Positions 1-11,893 of a stretch of 64,000 bases of DNA are shown here, one piece after another. Each line of letters starts with the position of its first letter. Position 1 is the stretch's first letter. The DNA comes from Nipponacmea schrenckii (taxonomy: Eukaryota > Mollusca > Gastropoda > Lottiidae): NCBI GenBank assembly GCA_030562195.1, contig JAUJPP010000003.1, positions 20,367,398 through 20,431,397 of the forward strand, in the 5' to 3' direction. The notes beneath the pieces were generated by a model. That model did not search any database. It had not been told where the DNA came from and saw only the letters and a program-made list of their open reading frames with translations. Made by a program: the position numbers and the translations under genes.

Positions 1-436
1 TGGTGGGATGTAGGGCTATTTGTATTTTCTGGAACGAAAGGGAACAAAAACCAACCAACGGAAAGGAACGGAACAGGGTGTATATGCTCCTTATCTGTAT
101 TTTGGGGAACGGAACGGGAACAAGATAATCTATATTGTTGGCAGACAATATTCTTGCCGAAACGTCTGTTACAGTTGTTGTTTTCTCTCCGTCTAGTCTA
201 GTAGACCCTAGTCATGGCATGTTTTATGCGAGTGTTTGATGTCAAGTGACAGAAAATGGAATTTGAATTGCAGAAGTTTATTACAAGATGAGTAGACTGG
301 TTAAATGAAAAGTAACGGAGATTATGATCTTGTTCCGTTCCTCAAAAATCAGATTAGAGGTATAAATCTGTTTTCTGTGTTCCGTTCCCTATCGCGTTCT
401 GCAAATTACAGTATCGTCAAAATCCATCAAGAATTG
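1..436. other. Intergenic, no gene seen
   Basis: No coding signal is seen. The first 150 bases are rich in GGAACG/GGGAAC words that recur near positions 330-400, so this is probably the edge of a dispersed repeat. No boundaries or terminal repeats could be defined. Confidence 0.5.
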
Positions 437-1417
437 TAGGGGAGACCGGGGCAGAGTGGATCACAAAAGTTGTTATTCTATATAAGTCTGAGGGAAATAG
501 CACAACATAAAAGTTCTGTGTGCTAAAAACAATGTTGACCACTAAGAGTAATTCATTTAGTTATCAAATAAGAATATTTTTTTCTCTCCTGTTCATTTAA
601 AGTGAAGTGGCAAGCTGATTCACTGAGCCCCAATACCGGGGCAGAGTGAATCTCCCCATGGGGCACACTGAATCATGCACATATCTAGAATAAAATAAGA
701 ACTGAGTTAACCATAAACAGTATTGTAATCAAAAATAAACAAAACAAAAATACAATGAGCACAATGTTTGTAAAAATAAATGTTGACGGAAATTAAAACT
801 AGAAAAAATTAACGTAAAATATCCGAGTACTGCGTGAGATCAATGGGAAATATCATGTGGCGTGCAATACGCGCAGTTCCTCCATGCTGAATGGGAGCTG
901 GTAACTTGCGAACCACATCATCAGTGAAAACATCAGATACGGTACCTCATTTACCTCTGGGAAGACAAAACTGTGTGATTTTGGTTTTTCCCTTTTAAGG
1001 AATCTTACTTCGTGGTGAACCACTGTACCCCGATTCACTGTGCCCCAGATGTACCTCAAAACAGTTTTAAGTAAATGCAAGTCATGTGACCACTAGCAGA
1101 CGACAAGAGTTGTGTGCAAACATTTCACTAAAAATAACTTAATTAAACACTATGTCAAAGTTTTCTAATTCTGTCAAATTTACTTTCCTATATGATAATG
1201 TTTGCAGACTGAAAATTTTACTTTTGGTGCTTAAAAACATACTTTACCACTTAAAAAAGTTCTCTAAGGATCTTCTTCCAAGAATGTAAGAAATTTGAAA
1301 AGTGATGACATCAACACATAAATTGATGTAATCCTCATGGGGAATCCCCTGAAAACTTTCTGTAAATAGATTCAGATTCACTGTGCCCCATGATTCACTG
1401 TGCCCCGGTCTCCCCTA
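437..1417. mobile_element. TA-flanked MITE-like element with 25-bp TIRs
   Basis: The left end at 439 reads GGGGAGACCGGGGCAGAGTG and the right end at 1415 is its near-perfect inverted match (GGGGCACAGTGAATCA on the other strand). Both ends abut the dinucleotide TA (437-438 and 1416-1417), as expected for a TA target-site duplication. The GGGGCAnAGTGAATC word recurs inside near 640, 1030 and 1380. No transposase-length ORF is present, so this looks like a non-autonomous element of about 977 bp. TA insertion is typical of Tc1/mariner-type transposases, but the superfamily is an inference. Confidence 0.75.
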
Positions 1418-1727
1418 CCTTCTAGAACAGGGGTTCCCAAACTCGGGCCTGCTGGCCAGATACGACCTGGCCCTATCGAAAAGATTCCATTCGGCCCACA
1501 GAAGTTTTGATTTCGATTTTTTCAAAGGGTTAAACCTGATTTTTTGGAAACAGTATCTAAATAAAGAAACGGGGAAATGTAAGGCTAGTACTCGGTGGCC
1601 TGCAACCAGAATCCTTTTTTAATCTGGCCTACACGACAAATTAATTAGAGTGTTAACAGACAATTGTAGGAGAATCGATGGACGGCTGAACGAAAGATGG
1701 TGAGGCGAGTATACGACCAAACTTTCA

Positions 1728-2265
1728 AAAATGTGTCTCCGGATTGACATGTACCCGAGTTGACCAAATACCAACAGTCCCTTTCCAGTAGTAGTACCCA
1801 ATGTCATTGTCAATGATAAACTCATTTGACATTGTCAAGTATGCTAAAAAATTTGTACATTCCTATTCATCTATCGACCATTCGACGAAGATCTTTACCA
1901 ATTGACATGCAGATTACCATGCATAGCATATCACTCATCCATCCCCAACCAACAGTTTCTGCCACATTGAGAGAGACGAGACGAGAGGCAGCCTGTTGTT
2001 GCAGTTGATGTTGATTATCACCCTCTTAATTGCTTGTTAATATTTGTATATATTTATAACTCAACATTTAAAGCACCCTTTATACTTACACTTTACTCTA
2101 AATATTCGTCTTAAGCAAACAATAACACGAAACGTCCAGTTCTGGATTTAGAATCTTCTTCTGCGTCTGTTTTCTTATGCAAGACTTTTCTAGAAGCGAA
2201 AGCGGAAGTAGCATAAATAGGTACTCGGTCAACTCGGGTATATGTCAATCCGGAGACACATTTTT
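1728..2265. mobile_element. Short element with 43-bp inverted repeats
   Basis: Bases 1728-1770 (centred on GTGTCTCCGGATTGACAT) recur inverted at 2222-2265 with only a few mismatches. The arms bracket about 450 bp without a plausible gene. This has the form of a small non-autonomous DNA transposon. I could not define a target-site duplication, so the exact ends are uncertain. The arm motif CAACTCGG repeats again at 2270-2325, just outside the right arm. Confidence 0.55.
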
Positions 2266-3430
2266 ATTAGTTAACTCGGAGAAAAACTTCAACTCGGAGA
2301 CAATATTCTCTAGTCAACTCGGGGAAAAATTTACGGATGCCGTTATTATATCTTGAGTAACTATCATTATTAGTAATCACAATCATGATTAAAGTATTCT
2401 TCCGACATACCAAGCTTTTTTGGCGATACATAATATTTACTAATTAATGAAATAAACAATCATAAAATACTTGTCCGATGCCCGACTTACGAAATTTTGT
2501 TTGTCAGCACATTATAGTGTTGCACTTGTTTGACTGTCTGTTGGAATTGCAGGCGCGTTCGATGCTTTCGTCGTGTCATTTTCTAATGAAACCACCGGGG
2601 TGGTGTCGCCCCGGGAGCAAAAATCGAACGCAACCACCCTACAGATAATCGTATAGGATATCATTCTATGCTCGTAATGTATTCTAATTCACTAATGTTA
2701 TGTAGATACTACTGATATTCTATGTTTTAAGTTCAAAGTTACACGTAAAATTATCAGTAATGCATAATGCGAGTGTAAAAATTCATGTTACATGTTTTAA
2801 GTGAAGAGATTTAACAAATGTAACAAACGTCAAATGTTAAATTCTCACTCTTCACCTTTTACATAATTATTTTGTCTTTAATCTCCTTCCATATAACATT
2901 TAACCTTTTGAACTCTTCAAGCGTCACTTGTCTTTTGTCACTCTACTTAATACATTTGTATTATTACATTTGACATTCAACATAGAATCGTTTTACCGAT
3001 AACGTCACGTTGCTAAGTCTCGAAAAGTCTCACGAGACTGAAATACATGTTTTCTTAATAATAAATTCTCCCAATTTTTCGTTATCCAGTCGGCCACTGG
3101 GTAGTAGAGGCTATCGGTATACCGGTACACGTTTGTGCGGTGTAAATCACGTGTCAGTCTAAGGTAGATGCTTTGGTTTTTTATTTAAAGTTTACGTAGC
3201 CAAGCTACTGAAGTTATATGTGTCGAAGGGTACGGGTAAGTGATAGTATAACATACGGTATTATCGAAGAATTTGGTCAAAGTGGTCATTATAATACCGG
3301 TGGCGGTGGTACTAGTACTAGGCCTATTACTAGATCTAGTAGATGAGCAGGTCTAAATTTAAACAATATCTAACTCAGTGCTTCTCAACCTTGATGATCT
3401 GCTTCCCACTTCAGCCATATTTTCAATTGT

Positions 3431-3634
3431 TCACTAAGTAAAGCTGACTTATTGCTCAGTAAGTAAAGCTTACTAGTTGCTCAGTAAGTAAAGTTGACTT
3501 ATTGCTTAGTAAGTAAAGCTTCCTAGTTGCTCAGTAAGTAAAGCTGACTAATTGCTCAGTAAGTAAAGCTGACTTATTGCTCAGTAATTAAAGCTGTCTA
3601 ATTACTCAGCAAGTAAAGCTGACTTATTGCTCAG
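3431..3634. repeat. 25-bp minisatellite in the palindrome loop
   Basis: About eight degenerate tandem copies of a 25-bp unit of the form AGTAAGTAAAGCTGACTTAT followed by TGCTC. It lies just inside the left inner arm of the 3.6-kb inverted repeat. Confidence 0.85.
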
Positions 3635-4445
3635 GAGTAGTTTACTATATCGTAGTATCATCACTTCGAAAGTAAAGGTGGATGTCGGTCTAGGGTTTTG
3701 TTTCAGAAGAGAAAGCGTACCATTGTATAACTAAACAAGTTTTATAAAGATTTTAATATCAAAGACATGCTGTTGATTTAACGTGCTGTAGTACTATATA
3801 ACCCATCTCATATGCATTAATATAAACAGTGCTGTTTCAAATCTCTGGTATCAAGGGCGGTAACTCGTAATCATTCTTCAGTTCTAGAATTTCACCATTC
3901 ATTCTAACGCTACTGTAATTATAACGTTTTCAGTTTTTCAGTTAGACAATACTCATCTTACAACACCATTCCCACCACCCTCCACCCTAACTCTTTTACG
4001 GGGCTACCAGTTTCGTGCCAGCGATGTACGGAATGTTACGGAAGCCAGACTAAAGATGTAAACATCGACTGGGTTGTGAGAAGGAAGGCCTAGTAGCACT
4101 AGCTGGTCGTGATATTACATTCTTACTCCCCAGCTCTTCAATAGCTTGTCTAAGGAGTGATACAGTTTTTGTGATTTCATCATTACCAGTACTAGTAGGC
4201 CTACTCATTTTCTGACTACAACAAGAAACAAAATGAAAAAAATGAAACAAGCTATTAAATCTTGAATTATTTTGGGGATTTTATCATCAAGTCCTGGGGG
4301 CCCCAAGGGGCTTTTGCCAAGTCCTAAATCCAGCCCTGCTTATAGGCGCCTACGAATATTATCATAGTATTTAATAGGATGGTAAGGGTAGCCTAGACGG
4401 CATTAGCCACTAGCCTACTGCTGAAAGGTGTTAGAATAGTTAGAT

Positions 4446-4781
4446 CAGTGCTTCGCAACCGTGGTCCATGTACACCCCCAGGGGAGAATTATATGACGGG
4501 GGAATTGGGGGTGAATCTTGTCAAAGGGGTGATTTTTGTTATAACTGGTGATTTTTATAAAAAGGGACGATTCACACAGAAGAGTTATCGATGGCAATGT
4601 GCATTGACTGAGCAGGGTAGTGTAGGTTAGATATACAATTTACAAAACAAAATCTAACTAGCGAGTTTCAGATATTGTTTTTTTTTTTGTAATTTGAGGG
4701 TTTTATCGTGCTGGGGGTGAAAGTAGACAAAAATATGGCTGAAGTGGGGAAGCAGATCATCAAGGTTGAGAAGTAGTACTG
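4446..4781. mobile_element. Possible hAT-like non-autonomous element
   Basis: The left end reads CAGTGCTTCGCAACCGTGG and the right end reads GGTTGAGAAGTAGTACTG, resembling the CAG...CTG ends and subterminal motifs of hAT elements. The flanking 8-mers AGTTAGAT and AGTTAATT match at 6 of 8 positions, as an aged 8-bp target duplication might. The right end also belongs to the inner arm of the larger palindrome, so the assignment is uncertain. Confidence 0.4.
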
Positions 4782-6844
4782 AGTTAATTATTGTTTAAAT
4801 TTAGGCCTACTTATCTACTAGATCTAGTAATAGGCTTAGTACTAGTACCACCGCTACCGGTATTATAATGACCACTTTGACCAAATTCTTCGATAATATC
4901 ATATGTTATATTATCACTTACCCGTATCCTTCGACACTAATAACTTCAGTAGCTTGGCTACGTAAATTTTTAAATAAAAAACCAAAGCATCTACCTATTT
5001 TACGCTCGCATTATGCATTACTGGTAATTTTACGTGTAATTTTGAACTTACAACATAGAATATCAGTATTGTCTACATAACATTAGTGAATTAGACATTT
5101 CTGCTTGACATCGACTTTTGGCATCGATGCCCTTCCATAGTAATGCACTGCTCACGTGATGTCTTTCAACACTTCTGACAGTTCAGAGATTATTTTGGGT
5201 TGGGTACCTTCTTTTTTTGTACAGATTACAAAGAGCCCATACATTAAAGAAATACATAAATAGTTTACATGTAGGCCTCAGTACGACAGAGACAATATCT
5301 TAGAATAAACGGTTTTAGCACTAAAAATTAAGGTGTCTCTGTTTTGTCAACTTACTCTTCGTCGGACGAGGTGCGTTCGTAGTAGACCTATGCATACATT
5401 TTCACAAACTGCTCCATTGTTTTTTTTACTATTACGAAATGTTTATATTAAAGATTTGTACAAAATATCTTATTTTTTTATTCACCAAAATATGGCCTAT
5501 CTGTTACCGTTATAGCGGAGTTGTTACAATTTAACCGAAAATATGCCTCTAATCTTTCTGTTAATTAAATGATCGCTGATCATCGTTAATTCATGGATTA
5601 TTAAGCCTTTAGCCTATCTTGCAGGGTCCGAATTAATTCATTTATTTGCATAGCAGGTTTTCTGCTCTATGAGACGAAAATGGATAGCAATTAAGAATTT
5701 TGTTGAGCAGTTTTTGTCTCAGAAATATTTGAAGGACATCACGTGAGCAGTTCATATTGACAAGAATCTGCGAGGTGGATGCATTCGATTTTTGCAATGG
5801 AAAATGATACAATGAAAGAATCGAACGCGACGCAAATTCCAAACAGACATTAAAACAAGTGCAACGCTATTCATAAAATGTGCTGACAAACAAAATTTCA
5901 TAAGTCGGGCATCGGACAAGTGCTTTATTTCCGTGTATTTCATTAATTAGAAAATATTATCATAGAACTATTTATAGTTCTATAATATTATGTATCGTAA
6001 AAAAACAAAAACGGGTATCTGTAAATCACAAACTGTACTTAAATGCAAAAAAGGTGTCTGTACTTTAATAAATTCACTCAAATATATAATAAAGTCATAA
6101 ATAAAAGAAAAAGTTCAACAATTTTAGGTCCATGGCGTTGCTTCGAATATTGTCCCTCAAATATTTGGCTGAGGGACCTAGAAGTAGAATTAGAAGGAGC
6201 TTGAACAACGTCTATTCTATGAGGAAGAGGATATTTGGCACGGCGTGGTAAATAATTATTTGCCACGGGTTTTCATTATTTGCCACTTGTCTTCATAAAT
6301 GATGAAATAAACGATATTTTTGCAAATAAGATTGAGATCATGATTATATTAACACATTTTGGTGAATGACGGAGACATAATTTAATCAAATTGAAGCGAT
6401 TTTGACATAATCAAAATACGAAAATAAACAGCATTTTTGATCGCAAATAGTAGTCGCGATTAACAAGTTGGCGGTATTGATTCAAACACGCATAGTAAAA
6501 AAAAAGTCCTACCTATAAAATACTGTATCATTTACAAATGAGAATACATCGATAAGCGATATTTATTTGCATTATGTTTACCAATACCGGTGAGAGTTTA
6601 ACACGATTTCGGTCGAAATAAAGGCTAGAATATGCTTGTTAAAGTGAAATAATACTTAAAACATTCCGAAACACGGGCCACGGCATTACAAGGCTGCAAT
6701 GAAGGAAATTTCGCAGTGATATTTGCCTTCTCTTATTTTAATTTTCAACGTTCACGTGCACAGTTGTTAGCAAAAAGCACCTCTATTTTCCTTGTTAGCC
6801 CTTAACAGTAAGATAAAAGATAAAAGTGGAAATGATATACACAG

Positions 6845-7112
6845 CTCGTGGTAAATAAGATAAAACAAGTGGTAGGGGTTGTTAGCTAATTACTATACAC
6901 GGACCCGTGGTAAATAAGATATAACAAGTGGTAGGGGTTGTAAGCTAACTACTATACACAGACCCGTGGTAAATAAGATAAAACAAGTGGTAAGGGTTGT
7001 AAGCTAACTACTATACACAGACCCGTGGTAAATAAGATAAAACAAGTGGTAAGGGTTGTTAGCTAACTACTATACACAGACCCGTGGTAAATAAGATAAA
7101 ACAAGTGGTAAG
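6845..7112 (+). repeat. 60-bp tandem array, plus orientation
   Basis: At least four copies of a 59-60-bp unit containing CCGTGGTAAATAAGATAAAA then CAAGTGGTA and GGTTGTAAGCTAACTACTA. It runs directly into the N gap. Confidence 0.9.
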
Positions 7113-7612
7113 NNNNNNNNNNNNNNNNNNNNNNNNNNNNNNNNNNNNNNNNNNNNNNNNNNNNNNNNNNNNNNNNNNNNNNNNNNNNNNNNNNNNNNNN
7201 NNNNNNNNNNNNNNNNNNNNNNNNNNNNNNNNNNNNNNNNNNNNNNNNNNNNNNNNNNNNNNNNNNNNNNNNNNNNNNNNNNNNNNNNNNNNNNNNNNNN
7301 NNNNNNNNNNNNNNNNNNNNNNNNNNNNNNNNNNNNNNNNNNNNNNNNNNNNNNNNNNNNNNNNNNNNNNNNNNNNNNNNNNNNNNNNNNNNNNNNNNNN
7401 NNNNNNNNNNNNNNNNNNNNNNNNNNNNNNNNNNNNNNNNNNNNNNNNNNNNNNNNNNNNNNNNNNNNNNNNNNNNNNNNNNNNNNNNNNNNNNNNNNNN
7501 NNNNNNNNNNNNNNNNNNNNNNNNNNNNNNNNNNNNNNNNNNNNNNNNNNNNNNNNNNNNNNNNNNNNNNNNNNNNNNNNNNNNNNNNNNNNNNNNNNNN
7601 NNNNNNNNNNNN
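7113..7612. other. Assembly gap of 500 Ns
   Basis: Exactly 500 undetermined bases, probably a placeholder of unknown true size. Both sides are the same 60-bp repeat in opposite orientations, so the assembly broke inside a palindromic repeat. Confidence 0.99.
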
Positions 7613-7850
7613 AGAAGTTAGCTCACAACCCCTACCACTTGTTTTATCTTATTTACCACGGGTCTGTATTTAGAAGTTAGCTTACAACCCCTACCACTTG
7701 TTTTATCTTATTTACCACGGGTCTGTATATACAGTAGTAGTTACCTCTCAACCCCTACCACTTGTTTTATCTTATTTACCACGGGTCTGTATTTAGAAGT
7801 TAGCTTACAACCCCTACCACGTGTTGTATTGTATTTACCACGGGTCTGTG
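7613..7850 (-). repeat. 60-bp tandem array, inverted orientation
   Basis: Four copies of the reverse complement of the array at 6845-7112 (CCCCTACCACTTGTTTTATC then TTATTTACCACGGGTCTGTA). The last copy is diverged. Confidence 0.9.
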
Positions 7851-8279
7851 TATGATAAAAAAAAATTTGAAATTTATTAGCATTGATTTTGAAATATAAT
7901 TTAAAGTTATGTATTCATACTGTTAAACTCGCGTATCCATGTTTTCTCTACTATTAATGATTCTAAACGCACATCTAAGGGCATACAATATTTCATAGGC
8001 TGGGGATTTTCACCTGGTGTATATAACAATACGCACAATATGGCGGACAGTTGAATTATCGCTTCGATTAGAAAACACACAATTCCAGTTACAAAACACA
8101 CTGAATCCCGAATTAGACGACGGCATTTGTAATTTTATGTGTGATTCAATAGAAAATCATTAAATCTAAGAAGAAATTCGTTCTTAAATAGCTTAAAATA
8201 GTACAACACTACCGAATGTGTAGTGACAGACTATTTACCACGGCCCGTGGTAAATATCCACTACGATTCTATGAGGAAG

Positions 8280-8640
8280 CTGAAAGTGGCTAAATTACTT
8301 TTCATTATGTACAATGTGAATGATAAAGGTGGAATAATTTACTGGATGGGTGCTAAGCTTATTTAAAAAACTTCACAATTTCACAAATCCCGCAAAGTAC
8401 GGGCAAAGTTAAAAAAAAAACTTAGACGGAAGGATGCTTTTAAAACCATACAAAAGCTAATAAATGAGCTAAAAATAGAAAATATTAGCGCTGGTCACAT
8501 GATATCTAAATATAGTAACATCTAAAATCGAGGCTCGTTCTGGTCGAGGGAATTTCCATGCCCAGATTGGGAGTGACCCAACGTAAATAAGTTTGACAAC
8601 TCAACCAAAACATTACAAGCGCTGAAATATCAAAATCAAG
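8280..8640. other. Intergenic, no gene seen
   Basis: AT-rich sequence without a recognisable repeat or coding signal. If the exon ending at 8652 is real, this stretch would hold the anoctamin promoter, but I see no clear TATA box or other core element. Confidence 0.4.
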
Positions 8641-8645
8641 ACAAG

Positions 8646-8652
8646 ATGTCAG
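8646..8652 (+). other. Candidate upstream exon end with ATG (alternative anoctamin start)
   Basis: GACAAGATGTCA followed by the donor-like CAG|GTACAG. The 12-mer GACAAGATGTCA is identical to the sequence around the main start at 10643. The seven coding bases ATGTCAG end in phase 1, matching every exon from 2 to 6. Two outcomes are possible: splicing to the acceptor at 10559, giving a six-codon upstream ORF in a leader, or direct splicing to exon 2, giving an alternative N-terminus. The 5' end of the exon cannot be seen. Confidence 0.35.
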
Positions 8653-10559
8653 GTACAGTAAAATACAATTATATCATATGCAAATATGATTTATTTCTAC
8701 TTCCAGTACAGAGAACAATATCTATATAAAAATCTTATCTATCTTGATATAGTGTGGGACGAGTAGGCCTACTTTATTTTTAAGCAGAAATTAGCATAGC
8801 CCCTTTCGTCTACTAGTAGGGTAGCCTCAAAACTAGCCTAATACTTATTTATAGTAAAGATAGGGGAGTTAAAATCTTCAAAATGTGAAGTGTTAGATCT
8901 GCTACTACAGACAGTTTTGAAATAGATTTCTTTGTCTAAAATAAGACTAGCATTTTTTTTTCTTGGAAATGTAGGCATATAGGCCTAGATGATTAATTAC
9001 AAAATATTTGAAGTAAGTAAGCATTTTAACATTTTAGTTTAGGTGAAAGGACTTATTACTACTAGGCTACATTGGCTACTGGTGAATAGGCCTACTTAGT
9101 CAGGGATATTTTAAATGCTTAATAATAGCCTATATCTAGCTAGCTTTTCATTGAAATTTTAATCAAAATTAGATGTAGGCCTACCGGTAGGGCATTGATT
9201 TAAGAAGGCGATTATAAACTTTTTTTTTAAGTAGAATTCATAGTCTAAGTCCTATGCTACTTAGCCTACTAAGTTTTAGAATATTTTTTGTAAGTCATTT
9301 TAACAACATCAAGTTTGGAGCAGATGATGCTAGTTATTACAAAAGAGAATTTGTTAGTTTAACTTCTTTTCATACCTCTTTCCCTGTGGCTTTATCAAGA
9401 CAATACACCTGGTAATATTTATTTATTATCTGAACACATATTCTAAAAACAAATTCCCTAAAATACAATCAAAGCCATAACGATATATAAGCTCAATATA
9501 ATCTTGATCAGTTACATATTGTGTAGAGCTGATAGTGAATGACATAATGATTTCATGTGAATAGAGTATTTCTGTTTCTAAGATGATAAAAAGGCTAATG
9601 CTTATTCTAAGTAGTTATAACATATTAACCTTAACAATAGTGAACTCCACTTTGTGCCAGTGCCGTCTGTTGAATAGTTACTTGTTACCTTTCAACCTAA
9701 TCTAATCAAATCTCTAGAGTAGATATTGTAGGAGAAACCCTCCGATAGAGGCACTGCCTATGTCACAAGTAGAACCTACATTATGGTTTCTGGTAAGAAA
9801 ATAAATCAACCAAATAGAATATTATTTACCAGTAGGCCTACTGAAAAATATTCATACAATAATTACTTCTGTAGAGATTTACAAAATAAACAAATGATTC
9901 AAATATCGAATGTAATTGGTTCAGGAGTTATTAAACATGCATTTAAGATTTTATGTTAACATTGATTTTAAGTGTGAAATATTCTGTGTGTTGATTTATA
10001 TAACGAAACATTTTCAAAATAACATACCGGTAGTTTTTATTTATTTATGACAGCAGAATAGGTATTAACCTTTTGAATGTGCAATATTTTGGCCTATTTT
10101 GAAATCTTTGAATTAATTATTCTTTTCATACTAGATATTTCACAATGTATATTATCTGTTTAAATATGTATGGGTAAGATAGGGTACAACTTACAATACT
10201 TAGGGGAAAATATAGATATGATAACAGTAGGCTTTTACAATCTAGTCTCAAAATAGTAGGAATAGTTTGGAATTGCCTCTGGGTAGGAAAGTTATTCAAT
10301 AATTTGTTAACACAAATCAACGAAGTAATTTTTTTTGCTAGCTCATCCTCATCACCTTTTGGACACAAAGCTTAATTGTTTGAAATAAATTTGTAGGTAA
10401 AGTGCAGCTGTGGATATCAATTGTTAATTTTGACAATCTGGCTCTGTTTCTGTGCATGTTTTACAATAGTAATAATATTTACTAACAAGTGTAACTTTCA
10501 ATTCCATGTTATGTATTTTATCAAATTAAGATGGTTAAATTTTATTCTTTCAATTTCAG

Positions 10560-10642
10560 ATGGTTTAAGTTAAATGAAGAGTTTTGGATGAAGTTAAATT
10601 ATATTTTATATTAAAAAGTGTGAAATCTGTTAAATTGACAAG
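10560..10642 (+). other. Anoctamin 5' UTR segment in exon 1
   Basis: A pyrimidine-rich stretch ending TTCAATTTCAG (to 10559) looks like a 3' splice site, so the first coding exon probably begins at 10560 and is preceded by a non-coding exon. The 83-base leader contains short upstream ATGs that terminate before the main start. Confidence 0.45.
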
Positions 10643-10688
10643 ATGTCAACTGGTGTAAGACCTATAGGATTTGAGATGATGGAAGAAG
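10643..10688 (+). CDS. ANO (TMEM16): Anoctamin coding exon 1
   Basis: ATG at 10643 in the context GACAAGATGTCA encodes [15 protein letters not shown]. The donor is GAAG|GTAATT, leaving phase 1. Chosen as the start because exons 2-6 all enter and leave in phase 1 or join in frame from here. The N-tail is not conserved in the family, so transcript proof is needed. Confidence 0.65.
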
Positions 10689-11856
10689 GTAATTTATAAG
10701 TAGTCTGAGAGTTATTTATTTTTATACTGACCCTGTATCTATAAACTTAAAAATCTTGTTATTAGTTGTTTTTTTAGAACTATCTGAAATTGGTTTATTT
10801 ATGTCATAAGAATATTCCAATTTGCTCTCTGTAGTGCAGAGATAGGTAGGTCTTTAAGGTATATGGCAGAAGGGATTAATAGTCAACATTAATTAATATT
10901 AATACATTATTAACATTAATAGTCGAAAGTGCTGGTCATGGCATTAGAAGTTTCTTACCTTAAGGCTTTCAACTCACAATCACATCATTGCAACAAAACA
11001 ACAATTATGAAAGAAGGACTAAGATGTTTCAATTTTAGCATCATTTTAATTTTCAACATTGATATAAATTACTTGATAATTTCTTTAAGAAATATACTGA
11101 ATATAACAAATTGTCTGAAATCAGTGAAATCTGTACTAATACTTACAATACCTAAATAAAATATTAAACCATGATTTTTCTGCCATAGATTGATGAATGA
11201 GAATTGTGTGTGAAAATGACACTTTATTGATTAAAACTACAATAACACAAAACATGTTCTGATTTCAATTATCGTTTTTATTTAACAACAATAAACAGAC
11301 ACAACAAAAATTTTTAGCACCAATTTGAAGTGGGCTGGGACCTGTTTCAAAAAATTTTAACAAAGATACAATCAAGATTTTTAGAAATACAGTAACCTGA
11401 TTGGTTAATAAAAACTTAATTTTAGTGATTGACCAATCTAATCATTGGAACACTAAAATTATCCTAGTTAAGTTTTCGTGAAACGGGCTCCAGGCATCTA
11501 ATTGTAGTGTACAAAAACTGACTATTCCTCTAGTGCCAACAATTTTTTGTTTTTTTTCATTTTCACTTACTGACTATGCTGTTTTCTTATTGCCAGGTAT
11601 GTCCTATGTGAGCTTCAGAATATTTAAAAGTAAATATAGCCTTGTCATTTATTTTGAAGTAAAAGCTTTGTTGATGTTTAAGGTTCTATTTATTTATAGT
11701 GTCTATAGTAAGCTCAGTTGATTTTAAACTATTTTTCAAAAAACTGAAAATGAATTATATTGTTCCTTCAATAAAGAACATTGCTGTGTGTGTAGCTATG
11801 TGAAACAGATTATTGCGTGGCAAATAAAATTTGTCACGCTTTGTTTTCGTTCGGAT

Positions 11857-11893
<37 letters not shown>

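Larger units (their letters stand above)
2405..6015. repeat. Large imperfect inverted repeat (foldback-like), about 3.6 kb
   Basis: Three blocks in the left half recur in reverse complement and reverse order in the right half: 2466-2600 with about 5800-5930, 2640-2790 with about 4995-5095, and 3170-3420 with about 4730-5000. Outer ends also match (GCGATACATAATATT near 2422; TATGTATCG near 5990). The arms differ by insertions (about 2790-3165 in the left arm, about 5100-5800 in the right). The loop carries a 25-bp minisatellite and a hAT-like end. It could be a foldback transposon or an inverted segmental duplication. No gene is supported inside. Confidence 0.7.
6214..8279. mobile_element. Inverted-repeat element containing two opposed 60-bp arrays
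   Basis: Near-matching inverted ends read GGATATTTGGCACGGCGTGG (from 6229) and, on the opposite strand at the right end (about 8236-8260), ATTTACCACGGGCCGTGGTA. Outside both ends lies the same 14-mer ATTCTATGAGGAAG in direct orientation (6214-6227 and 8266-8279), consistent with a long target-site duplication. The interior holds a 60-bp tandem array in plus orientation, an assembly gap, then the same array inverted. No transposase is visible, although part of the element is hidden by Ns. Confidence 0.55.

Noticed and set aside
7084..7680. 198-codon ORF across 7084-7680
   Set aside because: Almost entirely the 500-N gap plus satellite repeat; no real coding sequence.
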